Translations under genes and position numbers: made by a program
Notes under the pieces: generated by a model
What the model was told of the DNA's origin: nothing
Databases searched by the model: none
The model's input: the letters and a program-made list of their open reading frames with translations, nothing else
NCBI RefSeq assembly: GCF_965214215.1
Contig: NZ_CBDCBD010000002.1
Span: 372,001-436,000, forward strand
DNA: 64,000 nt
Source of the DNA: Poriferisodalis sp965214215
Lineage (GTDB): Bacteria; Actinomycetota; Acidimicrobiia; Acidimicrobiales; Poriferisodalaceae
Direction of reading: 5' to 3'
Part shown: positions 54,606-63,776 of the stretch, in pieces
Numbering within the stretch: the stretch's first letter is position 1
Layout of the letters: each line of letters begins with the position of its first letter

Positions 54606-55549
54606 ACCGCTGAAACCTCGAACAAGTCGGCCAGCGTGCGCCTGCGGGCTTCAAGGCGCCGGATGCGCGCTCCCGCATCCGCAACTGCGTCGCGGACCCG
54701 ATCGCTCAGCTCATCAGGGTCACTGCCGCCGAGCCGGAGCGTGGTGCCCACGCGCTCCACCTCGATGCCGCCAAGGCGCAGCGTGCTCTCGACCACGTCG
54801 ACCGTTCCCGCCGGCTCGGCGATGTCGACAAGTTCCAGCGTGATGCCGTCGCCGTCGCCAATGAGCTCTTCGATCGGCCCGTCAGCGACTAGGTGACCCG
54901 CGTCGAGAGCGACGATGTGATCGCAGACCCGCTCGACCTCTTCAAGCAGGTGCGACGACAGCACGACGCTGACGGAGTACTCGCTGCTGATCTCGCCGAT
55001 CAACGTCAGCATCTCGCTGCGCTGCGTGGGGTCGAGTCCCGATGTCGGCTCGTCGAGCAGCACCAGTTCGGGGTCGGACGCGATGGCCTGCGCGAGCTTG
55101 ACCCGCTGGCGCTGACCGGTGGACATCGTGCCGAGCGTGCGTGTGCGCTCCTCGCCGAGCCCGACCAGCCACAGGCTGTCCGATGAGCGGGTACGTGCCT
55201 CGCTGCGCGGCAGGCCGCGTACTTGAGCCAGGTGGCGAACGAAGTCCACGGCGCGCATCTCGTCGGGAAGCACGTCACGCTCGGGGGCAAAACCCACCTT
55301 GGCCCGCAGAGCGGCGCCTTGGCTGCGCGGATCGAGTCCAAGCACGGTCGCTGAGCCCGACGTCGGAGGGCGCAAGCCGAGCAGCGCACTGAGCAGCGTG
55401 GTCTTGCCCGCGCCGTTCGCGCCGACGAGGCCGGTAATGCCGGGCCGCATGCACACGTCCAAGGCGTCGATCGCCACTGTCGACCCGAACCGCTGCGTGA
55501 GCGCAACCGTGGAAACGATCGCCGAGGGATCTGCGGCAGCATCGCTCAC
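54602..55549 (-). CDS. ABC transporter ATP-binding protein
   Basis: The 315-residue ATPase is the first gene of the exporter operon. It shows GANGAGKTT (Walker A), MSTGQRQRV (signature), ELVLLDEPTSGLDP (Walker B) and SSHLLEEVERV, then a C-terminal extension from about 225 as in DrrA-type ATPases. Its four-base overlap with the permease at 54605 continues through all four genes, so the whole set is one translationally coupled unit. The 183 bases upstream hold no gene and no clear promoter by eye; a small direct repeat (GGTCGCTGC twice) lies there. Confidence 0.9.
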   Translation of the reverse strand: MSDAAADPSAIVSTVALTQRFGSTVAIDALDVCMRPGITGLVGANGAGKTTLLSALLGLRPPTSGSATVLGLDPRSQGAALRAKVGFAPERDVLPDEMRAVDFVRHLAQVRGLPRSEARTRSSDSLWLVGLGEERTRTLGTMSTGQRQRVKLAQAIASDPELVLLDEPTSGLDPTQRSEMLTLIGEISSEYSVSVVLSSHLLEEVERVCDHIVALDAGHLVADGPIEELIGDGDGITLELVDIAEPAGTVDVVESTLRLGGIEVERVGTTLRLGGSDPDELSDRVRDAVADAGARIRRLEARRRTLADLFEVSAV

Positions 55550-55732
55550 GCGCTCAACCTAGGCCAACCCCCGCAGTGTGCAGGCTCGCGCCACGTCGCA
55601 TGTGATCGCCGCGTTCGTTCGGGGTGCCTACGGGGTGCAGCCTCGCGGGTCGCTGCGCCGCTTGCAGCTCAGTCGCCCGAGCGCACGCAGCGGCGGTCGC
55701 TGCGGTCGCTGCTGGGGCCGTGAGACGGGCCG

Positions 55733-57118
55733 CTAGTGGTCGGCGTCGGCGAGCCCGGCAACAGCCAGGGCCTTCTGCTTGGCTCCTTCGAGGTCGTAGT
55801 GCCGGCGGGTGACGATTCGCTGCGCGTACAAGCCGCCCCCGGCCTGCAGATTGGTCACGAACTTCCAGCCGCCATAGGAATCGGCGGTGAGGTCGCGAAT
55901 CGTGTGCATCAGTCGTGCGCGGTACTCGCCCTCGACATCGGCACGGGTGGCCATGTACTTGCGGGCCAGCGGACCAACATCGGGGTTCTCGAAGTCGGCC
56001 GGCACCGGGGAGGTCAGCACGGCGCCCCCGGCGATGTCGTGGAGGTGGCGCACCATGGCGCTGTAGTTCGCTGCTGCGTGAAACTTGCCTGCATTGGTGT
56101 AGAGCTCGTTGGGGAACGCCGCGCCTTCGGGTCCGATCGAGCAGTGCTCGATGGCAGCTTCCAGCGTGGCCCTGATGAGCGTCGCGTGGATGATCATCTC
56201 GGAGATCTTCTCCTTGACGTGGCCGATGCCAGCAGTGCCGTTGGCCTCGGCGACGAGCTGCGCCAGCCCTACTAGCTCATCTGCTTCCTCCACGAAAGCC
56301 GACAGTCCGCCGAGACGCTCCCACAGGCCCAGCGCATGGGCGAACACTGCGGCGTAGTGCGTCTCGCCGTCGAGGAAGACGCGCTCGTGGGGCACGAACA
56401 CGTCGTCGAAGATCACGAAGCCCTCGGGATAGTGGTGCTCGCCCGAAACGGGAAACGCCCGTGGGTCCTCATGGCGGGGCGCATAGGTGGTGTTGATGAT
56501 CTTGACGCCTGGAGCGTTCACCGGCACTGAGCAGCCGATCGACCAGTCTTCCTCGCCGGGCTTCATGGCCTTGGTGGGAATGGTCAGCAGCTCGTGACCG
56601 AACGAAGCGCCGGTGATGTGCAGCTTCGCTCCCCGGATCACGACGCCGTCTCGCTGGCGGTCCACCACCCGCACGTAGGAGTCCAAGTCGTCCTGGCGGG
56701 CCGGCGGACGGCTGCGGTCGCCCTTGGCGTCGGTGATGCACTGGGTAATGCGCACGTCGTCACGCTGCGCTTCGTCGATGAACGCATCGATCCGCTCGAT
56801 GTTCTCCGGCTTGGTGTCGACCATCCGCCCGGCCGCGGTCTTGAGCGTCTGGATGGAGGTATAGGTGACGTGGGCCATCATCCCTGCCGAATGCAGCAGG
56901 GGGATCATCTCGCGCAGATCGTCCGCGCTGCGCGGAACCGTCATCAGTGGCGAGGACGCATCGGGTGCCGGGTCATAGAAACGGTCGTAGCCAGCGGCGG
57001 TGGCATCCACGGTCTGGCCCAAGATCGGGTGCGTCTCGAGATCGTCGATCTGTTTGCCCTCAAAGTAGGTCAGGCGTCCGTCTGCGAGCGATTCCTTGTA
57101 TTGCTGGCCGGTGCGCAT
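55733..57118 (-). CDS. HpaB-family protein (4-hydroxyphenylacetate 3-hydroxylase/4-hydroxybutyryl-CoA dehydratase-like)
   Basis: This 461-residue protein begins MRTGQQYKESL, with TDAKGDRSRPPARQ, VVIRGAKLHITGASFGHEL and PTKAM in the first half, as in HpaB-type flavoproteins and 4-hydroxybutyryl-CoA dehydratase. The dehydratase's Fe-S Cys (motif like KTGTCFQRC) is absent, since the region reads HSAGMMAHVTYTSIQ, so I favour an FAD-dependent hydroxylase or a flavin-only dehydratase. FAD-binding parts look intact. GGGAG lies seven bases before the ATG at 57118, which is preferred over an ATG ten codons upstream. The start faces the crotonase gene across 219 bases; a joint acyl-CoA pathway is inferred. 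Confidence 0.82.
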   Translation of the reverse strand: MRTGQQYKESLADGRLTYFEGKQIDDLETHPILGQTVDATAAGYDRFYDPAPDASSPLMTVPRSADDLREMIPLLHSAGMMAHVTYTSIQTLKTAAGRMVDTKPENIERIDAFIDEAQRDDVRITQCITDAKGDRSRPPARQDDLDSYVRVVDRQRDGVVIRGAKLHITGASFGHELLTIPTKAMKPGEEDWSIGCSVPVNAPGVKIINTTYAPRHEDPRAFPVSGEHHYPEGFVIFDDVFVPHERVFLDGETHYAAVFAHALGLWERLGGLSAFVEEADELVGLAQLVAEANGTAGIGHVKEKISEMIIHATLIRATLEAAIEHCSIGPEGAAFPNELYTNAGKFHAAANYSAMVRHLHDIAGGAVLTSPVPADFENPDVGPLARKYMATRADVEGEYRARLMHTIRDLTADSYGGWKFVTNLQAGGGLYAQRIVTRRHYDLEGAKQKALAVAGLADADH

Positions 57119-57233
57119 TGTGGGCTCCCCCATTGGTCGCGAGTGCAATGCGAGCGGCAGTCACGCTAGTGGCGCGCTGCCCCGCAGACCGCGCCGATAG
57201 CTGCATCCTCCCGTTGTCGCACCAGTCGATTCT

Positions 57234-57284
57234 CGCTCTTGTGCGCCGTCGCTCACGGCCCGCTTGGGCCATGGCTTCGCCTCC
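57234..57284 (+). repeat. Dispersed intergenic repeat, family 2, copy 3
   Basis: CGCTCTTGT, CGCTCACGG, CCGCT, GGGCCATGGCTTCGCCT appear in the same order and spacing as in the copy at 4890-4950, with about ten changed bases over 51. It lies in the divergent gap between the HpaB-family and crotonase genes. It is the weakest copy of this family. Confidence 0.45.
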
Positions 57285-57337
57285 GAACGTCCGAAGTCAG
57301 CGGTTCCGGCGCGGGCGTGTGCGCTAGAACGGCGTCC

Positions 57338-58162
57338 ATGACGGACCCCTCATACAAAGGCCCTGTACCCGACATCTCGAGCCCCGACGCAGCTGCCACC
57401 TACCAGCTCGACGGGCACATCGCCACGATCACCTACAACCGGCCCGAGGCGATGAATGCCATCAACGGCGACATGCGCCAGTGCCTGAACGCAGCGTGGA
57501 TGGAGTTTTACAACGATCCCGACGCGTGGGTGGCGATCATGACCGGGGAGGGCCGGGCGTTCTGCGCCGGCGCCGATCTGCGCGACCCGACGAAGGGCTC
57601 GGCGGGGACGTGGTCGGGGTCGTACTTCGAGATTCCCACCGTCAACAGCCTCGAGAGCGGTCTCGAGCTGTACAAGCCGATCATTGCGGCCATCAACGGC
57701 GCATGCATCGGCTACGGGCTCACCGGCGCATTGGTTGCCGACTTCCTCATCGCGTCCGACCGCGCCATCTTCGGCATGCCCGAGGTCAGGATCGGCGTGC
57801 CCACCATCGTGGGCTCGATGCGGATGCCGCACAAGATCGGCTGGGCGAACGCCATGGAGATCCTGCTGACCGGCGAGAATTTCGACGCCGAGCAAGCTCG
57901 GGATCTGGGCCTTGCGTGGAAGGTCGTGCCGCACGACACGCTCATGGACGAAGCCCGAACACTGGCAGAGCGACTTTGCGCAGGGGCGCCACTCGCAGTT
58001 CGCGCCGTCAAGGAAGTGGCGTGGCGCAGCCAGCGAATGGGCTGGACCGAAGCCCTGCGCATGGGCGAATCGATCCGCAGGATCGTCGGTGACAGCGACG
58101 ACGCCAAAGAAGGCGGCCGGGCCTTCGCCGAGAAGCGCCCGCCCGAATGGACCGGCACCTGA
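57338..58162 (+). CDS. Enoyl-CoA hydratase/isomerase family protein (crotonase fold)
   Basis: This 274-residue protein has the crotonase motifs GRAFCAGADLRDP and INGACIGYGLTG (oxyanion hole) and MPEVRIGVPTIVGSMRMP, with a Glu in the position of the catalytic acid. The C-terminus EKRPPEW is like that of the 4.9 kb crotonase, but the two differ through most of their length. It acts on an acyl-CoA. The open frame runs 33 codons further upstream without homology; ATG at 57338 starts MTDPSY, though no clear ribosome site is seen. It is divergent from the HpaB-family gene. Confidence 0.87.
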   Translation: MTDPSYKGPVPDISSPDAAATYQLDGHIATITYNRPEAMNAINGDMRQCLNAAWMEFYNDPDAWVAIMTGEGRAFCAGADLRDPTKGSAGTWSGSYFEIPTVNSLESGLELYKPIIAAINGACIGYGLTGALVADFLIASDRAIFGMPEVRIGVPTIVGSMRMPHKIGWANAMEILLTGENFDAEQARDLGLAWKVVPHDTLMDEARTLAERLCAGAPLAVRAVKEVAWRSQRMGWTEALRMGESIRRIVGDSDDAKEGGRAFAEKRPPEWTGT

Positions 58163-58231
58163 ACCCGAGCGCTGTGCGCAACCAGAACTGTTGATCGGGG
58201 CGATCGGGAGCAGGGCCGAGGCGATGCGGGG

Positions 58232-58278
58232 CCGGAGCCGGGGTGATCGGGACCCGAGCCGGAGCCGGGGTGATCGGG
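58232..58278 (+). repeat. Tandem 27-base repeat, two copies
   Basis: CCGGAGCCGGGGTGATCGGG occurs at 58232 and again at 58259, with ACCCGAG between. It lies just after the crotonase gene. A partial further copy (GGGGCGATCGGGAGC) precedes it. Confidence 0.8.
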
Positions 58279-58703
58279 GGCAGGTGCACCCATGCTCGAA
58301 CATGCGCAACGCCGCCCGTAACCAGTAGGCCGGGCTGTGGCGCTGCGAACTGCGCGTGGGCACACCTGCCCCCGCTCACCCCTCGTTCATTCGGGCGCTT
58401 AGCTGCGAGGCGCCGCTGGTTCTCTCAGGCGCCTGGCTCTTTGGCTCAGCTGCTCAGGGGTCGCGCCGGGGATCGGCGCCGGGGATGCCCCATACGATCC
58501 TCACGGCCCTGTCAGACAAGAACAATTGGGCTCTACGCGTTCGGGCACCGGGCAACTCGGCGGGCGTCAGATACTGCGAGTGTGTGTCGGCGCGTCTCGC
58601 GCTGGCTGGGGCGTACGCTTGGGGCAGATCGGATGCGATGCGTCCGGCGGTCGGGTGCGCTTCGCGCGCGGCGGGGCCGGGCGTCGGGTTGGAGGCTGCA
58701 ATG

Positions 58704-58889
58704 ATGTCTTCGAGGAATGACGAACGACGGCGTTTGGCTCGCGGGCTGAGCGCGATCGGTTCAGCGCTTGTCGGTGCGCGCGTTGGCTTGCGGAGGTTCT
58801 TGTCGGCTGCTGTGACCCCCCCCCCGCGGTTCGGGGTGTCGGTCGTCTTCGCGGCGGCGTCGCTTAGCGCAGGGCGCGTTCGGGGCTGA
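58704..58889 (+). pseudogene. Possible out-of-frame N-terminus of the Calx-beta gene
   Basis: ATG at 58704 starts a frame MSSRNDERRRLARGLS, with a basic N-terminus and a moderately hydrophobic stretch (IGSALVGARVG, FLSAAV). It reaches ten C at 58816 and then stops at 58889. If one C were absent, the frame would join without a stop to the large protein ending at 63615. This may be a real N-terminus switched off by the tract length, a sequencing error, or chance. Confidence 0.35.
58816..58825 (+). repeat. Run of ten C
   Basis: The sequence GTGA is followed by ten C and then GCGG. It is the longest single-base run I found. It sits where a one-base loss would join the reading frame at 58704 to that of the Calx-beta protein; such tracts change length by slippage in other bacteria. 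Confidence 0.9.
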
Positions 58890-59103
58890 GTTTTCTCTCG
58901 CCGGCGCGCGAGGCGGTACCCGTCGGCCCGGTTCTGGTTCGCACGGTCTCGGCCTTCCGCCCGCCCGCGCCGATTGGGGCTCGAACGGTTCGGGTCGGAA
59001 CGGTTCGGGCTCACGGCGCTCGACGGCGCGCGTCGCAACACACGGAGCCAGCCGCAGCCCCTCAGGCCCCGGCGGCGGCATTCGGCGTGCGCTGTGGGGC
59101 TCA

Positions 59104-62100
59104 TTGCCGGTTGTGCTGGCCAGCCCGCTGCTCGTCGTTCTGCCCAGCGAGGCCGCCGCGCAAACTGGGCCGACAATATCGATCAGCGCGCCTGCGGACG
59201 CCGCGGAGGACGATTCGGGCACGCGCAACCTCTTTTTCACGGTGACCCTGTCCGAAGCGGTGCACGACGGTGCGACCAATTATCAAGTCTGTTTCGAAGG
59301 CACGGCGACCATCCACACGCCCGATTCCGCGGTCTTCAGTGCCCCGTACCCCGACATTCCCGCCGACTCCGACTACCAGCTCGTCCGAGACCAAGGCGGC
59401 GGGAACTTCTTCGTATGGAACGCCAACTGCCTAAACGGCTCTTTCGGTATTGGTGAGACCACAGAAAGCGCAATCGGCATCCGGGTGAAGGGCGACACCG
59501 ACGCCGAAGCTGACGAGACGGTGACCGCGACGCTGACCCTGCGCGATCCGAACCTCGGCGGCGTCACCCTCGGCACCGCCACAGCGACCCACACGATCCT
59601 CGACGACGACACCCCAACGCAGGTCTCGGTCGCTCCTGATTGGCCGTTGACGCCTTCGGGATTGTCCGGCGGCGACAGTTTCCGTTTGCTGTTCGTTTCT
59701 TCGACGACACGCAACGCGTCAGATACCGACATCGCGACGTACAACAGCTTTGTGCAGACGGCCGCCAAGGCCGGTCACATGGCGATCAGCGACGATGTCG
59801 GCGACGCGTTCACAGCGGTCGCGTCGACGTCGTCGGTGGACGCCCGCGACAACACCTCCACCACCGGGGCGGGGGTGCCGATCTACTGGCTCGGCGGCGA
59901 CAAGGCCGCCGACGACTACGCCGACTTCTACGACGGCTCCTGGGACAGCCACGCCGCGCGCAACGAGAGCGGCACGATAATCGGGGGCACCGTTCGGGTG
60001 TTCACCGGCAGCAACGACGACGGCACCAAGCACGCCACCGACTATCTGGGCAACAACAACGTGCAGGCAGGCTCTGTGGGCACCGGCAGCGACCCGTTCA
60101 CCGCTGTCACGCTCGCGGGCTCGAACAGTCGCAGCTTCTATGGCCTGTCGCCGGTGTTCACCGTGGTGGCGCCGCCGGAGATCTCGGTGGAGCTGCCGAC
60201 CGGAGAGGGCGAGAGCCGCACCGACGCCGGCGAGAAGAAGGCCGATGAGAGCGAGGGCGGTGTCGGAATCGGTTTCCCGCTGAAAGCCGACCAGACACTG
60301 GCGACGGCTTTGACGGTGTGCGTGCGAGTCACCGAGACCGTCGGCGCCCGGGTGGCGTCGGGCGACGAGGGCCTCAAGGAGGTGAGCCTGACCAGCAGCG
60401 GCATGAACGTCGGGGATGGCACTCACACGCTGACGTGGACGAACACTGCGGCGGACGACCGCGACAGCAGCGTCACCGTCGAGATCGTCCCGCCCGACAC
60501 CGCATCGTGCTCGGCGGACGACGGCAGCTACACGGTGTCGTCCAGCGACGGGTCGGACAAGGTGCTGATCCAGGACGACGAAGAAACCACGGTGTCGCTC
60601 ACCAGCAGCGACATGACGATGACCGAGGGCGACGCGACCGACACCGCGACATTGACGGTGTCGCTGTCGCGTCGGCTGTATGCCGGCGAGGTCATCGCAG
60701 CGCCCATCGCGCTGACGACCTCGACCGGGGCGCGGCTGCCGGGCAGCGGCACCGCGAATCACGACTTCACCGTCGCGGCCAGCGGCACCGGCGCGACGCT
60801 GGCGAACGCATCTGCATCCACGCCGCGAGTCATCCTCACCGGCTCTGATTCCGGTTCGGCGGTGCAGACCGCGACCGTCACCTTGACGCCGGTCGCGAAC
60901 CGCGACGACCCCGACAGCACTGACGAGACGATCACCGCGACGCTGACCAGCCTCGGCGTGACCGGACTGGAAACCACAGTCAGCGGCGGCGTCACCGCAG
61001 ATGGGGCGAACAACGCGGCGACGCTGACATTGGCCGACGACGAGGCCGCCCCGGTGGCGTGTTCTGCTCAGAGCAATGTGTTCAGCGGTACGAGTCTTCG
61101 GATTGTCGAGACCGGCGAGACGACCTATTGCGTGCGGCTGGCCACGGCGCCGTCGGGCGGGGTCACGACGGTCGCGATCGGCAGGGCCGGCGGCAACCAG
61201 AACGCGGCGAACTTCAGCCCGTCGTCGTTGACGTTCACTGCTTCGAATTATCAGACGCCTCAGCAGGTGACGGTCACCGGCGCGGACGAGCCCGGCACGC
61301 ATCGCAACCGGCCCGACATGCAATTGACCCACACAGCCAACGGCGGCGGCTACTCGAACCAGAGTCTGGGCAACGTCCGAGTCGAGGTGGATGATGCGCC
61401 GGAGGTGGAGGTGTTCAGTGTTGTGCGTTATGACAACGAGAACAGGTGGCGCTGGTTCGTGAACGGCAACGGCGGGAAGCTGCGTCCCTCGACGATCACC
61501 GCTGCGCCGGGGATCACCCCGATGCGCAACGTCACGCCGTGCTGTGAGGTGCAGTACGCCATTCGTCTGTCGAACAAGCCTTTGGGCGGCCCGGTCACCG
61601 TCGACATCAGCGTCGGCGACTTCGGGGGCACCACCGCGTCGAGCATCACCGGCATCTCGCTGACCCGTAGCGGCACGCCGGTGCAGTCGTTGCAGGTCAC
61701 CTTCGAAGAACGCAGCCCTTCTCCGGGTTGCGGATGGCTGGTGCAGCCCGACGGCACCTATCGGGACTCCAGCAGCCGGCTGCGTAACGGCATCTCGGAC
61801 AGCTATGACAACAACGCCGACACGTCATGGGAGTGCTACCGGTTCATCTGGGTGCACAACAAACGCGAGCACCAGAACCCGAACAGGTCGCTGTGCGCGG
61901 ACATCACCCACACCGCCGCCGGCGGCGGGGTGCGCAAGGTCACCGTGGACACGATCCGGATGCACAGCTTGGGGTTCGACTCCGGACGGGTCCATGACAA
62001 CCCCGCCTGCCCATTCCTGTACGCCAACACGTTGCCCGCCCCGCAGAACACCCGCCTGCCAGTCGAGGCAGCGCCAGTGCCGACCACGGCAGTCGCCGGT

Positions 62101-63615
62101 CTCGCTGTCGCCGACGGCGGCGGCACCACAGCAACCGCTAGCTGGGACGCGGTGCCCCACGCCACGAAATACAGCGTCGCCTACAGCGCCCAAGCCAACG
62201 ACGGGTCGCTGACCCAGACCGCCGGCGCGTTCGACGACATCACGGCGACCAGCCACCCGTTCGACCACGGCATCGCCGCGCCCGCGACGGTCACCGTGAC
62301 GGTCACCCCCGGCTACGACAACGACGACAGCGACGGCGGCGCCCCGGCGGTGACCTATCTCGACAGCCTCGCCGCCACCGCCACCCTCAACACCGGCACA
62401 ACCGCAGATGCGGGCGAAACCGCACAAGAGGAGGAGGCCGACGGCGACGGCCCGGAGGCTCCGCCGCCGGGCTGTGTCCCCGACAAGACCCTCGAGCTGG
62501 CCCGGGGCTACTACGACCTCAACAAGCACCGCACGCCTGGCTACGGCCGCAACTGGCGAAGAGTCCTCATCGCGTTCGGCGACGTGTCCGACTCGAAGCT
62601 GACCGCGTTCACCGCCGCGGAAGCACGCCAAAGCGAAACCCGCTGGGCCGGATGGGGCCCATTCCGCGAAGCCCTCGAATGCATCGAGAAAGCCCAGCAG
62701 GATCCGGCCCCACCGCCCGTCGAGCCCGAGATCGCTGTCACAGCCGGCGCAGACGTGACAGAAGGCGGCGACGTCACCTTCACTGTCACCGCTGCCCCCG
62801 CACCCGCAGCCGATCTCAACATCACCGTCGAGATCACCCAAACCGGCGCGTTCGTGTCCACTGGCACCCAGACTGTGACCATCGGCACCTCCGGCACCGA
62901 GACGTTCACTGTCGCCACCGCCGACGACAGCGCTGACGAGGCTGACGGTTCGGTCACCGCCGCTATCGGCACTGGCACCGGCTACACCGTGTCGACGAGC
63001 AGCGGCGCCGCCACCGTCGCCGTCGCCGACAACGACATACCCGAGATCACCATCACCGCCGGCACAGATGTCACCGAGGGCGGCGACGCGGTGTTCACCA
63101 TCGCCGCCGACCCATTGCCGCACACAGCTCTCGACGTGGCCGTGGAGATCACCCAGACCGGCGACCACGGCGCCGCCGCCGGCACCCGAACGGTCACGAT
63201 CCCTGCCACCGGCACCTACACCCTCACCGTCGCCACCACCAACGACAGCGACGACGAAGCCGACGGGTCGATCACCGCCACCGTCTCGACCGGCGCCGGC
63301 TACACCGTGTCATCCGCGAACAGCACCGCCACGGTCGCGGTGGCCGACGACGACGACCCGCCTCCGCCTCCGCCTCCGCCTGTCGAGTGTGTTTCTGATG
63401 AGACGCTGAGATTGGCGCGTGACTACTACGAGCTGAACCGTCATCGCGCGCCGGGCTACGGCAGCAACTGGCGTCGGGTGCTGGTCGCGTTCGGCGACAT
63501 CGCCGACGATCAGCTGACCGCGTTCACAGCGGCCGAAGCGCTCGCGCGCGAGCAGATCTGGTACGGGTGGAAACCGTTCCGCGAAGCGCTGGAGTGCATC
63601 GAAGCAGCCCAATAG
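59104..63615 (+). CDS. Secreted multi-domain Calx-beta repeat protein
   Basis: The 1503-residue protein starts with a hydrophobic stretch ending in Ala (VVLASPLLVVLPSEAAAQ), a signal peptide core. The first start in frame is TTG at 59104, which gives no positive residues; codons just upstream add IRRALWGS, so the real start is probably earlier or frameshifted. Calx-beta-like units follow (ISAPADAAEDDSGTRNL, TILDDDTPT), then a fibronectin-like part near 990, a unit of about 75 residues at 1120-1199 (LARGYYDLNKHRTPGYG, NWRRVLIAFGD), two Calx-beta repeats of about 104 residues (1209-1417), a poly-Pro link and a second copy of the 75-residue unit at 1427-1503. I infer a calcium-binding surface or secreted protein. 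Confidence 0.8.
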   Translation: MPVVLASPLLVVLPSEAAAQTGPTISISAPADAAEDDSGTRNLFFTVTLSEAVHDGATNYQVCFEGTATIHTPDSAVFSAPYPDIPADSDYQLVRDQGGGNFFVWNANCLNGSFGIGETTESAIGIRVKGDTDAEADETVTATLTLRDPNLGGVTLGTATATHTILDDDTPTQVSVAPDWPLTPSGLSGGDSFRLLFVSSTTRNASDTDIATYNSFVQTAAKAGHMAISDDVGDAFTAVASTSSVDARDNTSTTGAGVPIYWLGGDKAADDYADFYDGSWDSHAARNESGTIIGGTVRVFTGSNDDGTKHATDYLGNNNVQAGSVGTGSDPFTAVTLAGSNSRSFYGLSPVFTVVAPPEISVELPTGEGESRTDAGEKKADESEGGVGIGFPLKADQTLATALTVCVRVTETVGARVASGDEGLKEVSLTSSGMNVGDGTHTLTWTNTAADDRDSSVTVEIVPPDTASCSADDGSYTVSSSDGSDKVLIQDDEETTVSLTSSDMTMTEGDATDTATLTVSLSRRLYAGEVIAAPIALTTSTGARLPGSGTANHDFTVAASGTGATLANASASTPRVILTGSDSGSAVQTATVTLTPVANRDDPDSTDETITATLTSLGVTGLETTVSGGVTADGANNAATLTLADDEAAPVACSAQSNVFSGTSLRIVETGETTYCVRLATAPSGGVTTVAIGRAGGNQNAANFSPSSLTFTASNYQTPQQVTVTGADEPGTHRNRPDMQLTHTANGGGYSNQSLGNVRVEVDDAPEVEVFSVVRYDNENRWRWFVNGNGGKLRPSTITAAPGITPMRNVTPCCEVQYAIRLSNKPLGGPVTVDISVGDFGGTTASSITGISLTRSGTPVQSLQVTFEERSPSPGCGWLVQPDGTYRDSSSRLRNGISDSYDNNADTSWECYRFIWVHNKREHQNPNRSLCADITHTAAGGGVRKVTVDTIRMHSLGFDSGRVHDNPACPFLYANTLPAPQNTRLPVEAAPVPTTAVAGLAVADGGGTTATASWDAVPHATKYSVAYSAQANDGSLTQTAGAFDDITATSHPFDHGIAAPATVTVTVTPGYDNDDSDGGAPAVTYLDSLAATATLNTGTTADAGETAQEEEADGDGPEAPPPGCVPDKTLELARGYYDLNKHRTPGYGRNWRRVLIAFGDVSDSKLTAFTAAEARQSETRWAGWGPFREALECIEKAQQDPAPPPVEPEIAVTAGADVTEGGDVTFTVTAAPAPAADLNITVEITQTGAFVSTGTQTVTIGTSGTETFTVATADDSADEADGSVTAAIGTGTGYTVSTSSGAATVAVADNDIPEITITAGTDVTEGGDAVFTIAADPLPHTALDVAVEITQTGDHGAAAGTRTVTIPATGTYTLTVATTNDSDDEADGSITATVSTGAGYTVSSANSTATVAVADDDDPPPPPPPPVECVSDETLRLARDYYELNRHRAPGYGSNWRRVLVAFGDIADDQLTAFTAAEALAREQIWYGWKPFREALECIEAAQ

Positions 63616-63617
63616 CC

Positions 63618-63776
63618 TCAGCCTCCTCTTCCGCCGCCGCCAGCAACCAGACCGTCACCATCCCTCCCAGCGGCACCCACACCCGCACCGTCGCCACCGC
63701 CGACGAAGCCGACGGGTCAATCACCGCCATCTCCGGTCTCACCTACGCCACCGGCACCATCACTGACAACGACTGA
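63618..63776 (+). pseudogene. Decayed Calx-beta repeat after the stop
   Basis: In another frame than the protein just before it, this stretch reads SNQTVTIPPSGTHT, then ATADEADGSITAI and ATGTITDND, ending with TGA. It matches the repeat GTRTVTIPATGTYT/DEADGSITATV/VAVADDD inside the large protein, with deletions. It is probably what remains of a further repeat unit, cut off by the stop at 63615. No start of its own is evident. Confidence 0.6.

Larger units (their letters stand above)
58163..59103 (+). other. About 940 bases without a confident gene
   Basis: The first part has a tandem repeat (58232-58278). The rest is G+C-rich with many open frames, as expected by chance. One plus-strand frame from about 58356 to 58889 has an ATG at 58704 with a basic start and reaches a run of ten C, after which the frame of the next gene is open. 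I see no tRNA or clear promoter. Confidence 0.6.

Noticed and set aside
61825..63168. Minus-strand open frame of 447 codons under the Calx-beta gene
   Set aside because: It is Gly/Val/Ala-rich and follows from the repeated Thr/Asp/Gly codons on the plus strand. The plus-strand product has a signal core and known repeats.
59104..63615. Repeat-rich gene as a CRISPR array or non-coding satellite
   Set aside because: The repeats are protein repeats of 75-104 codons with diverged DNA and no short fixed repeat with unique spacers.
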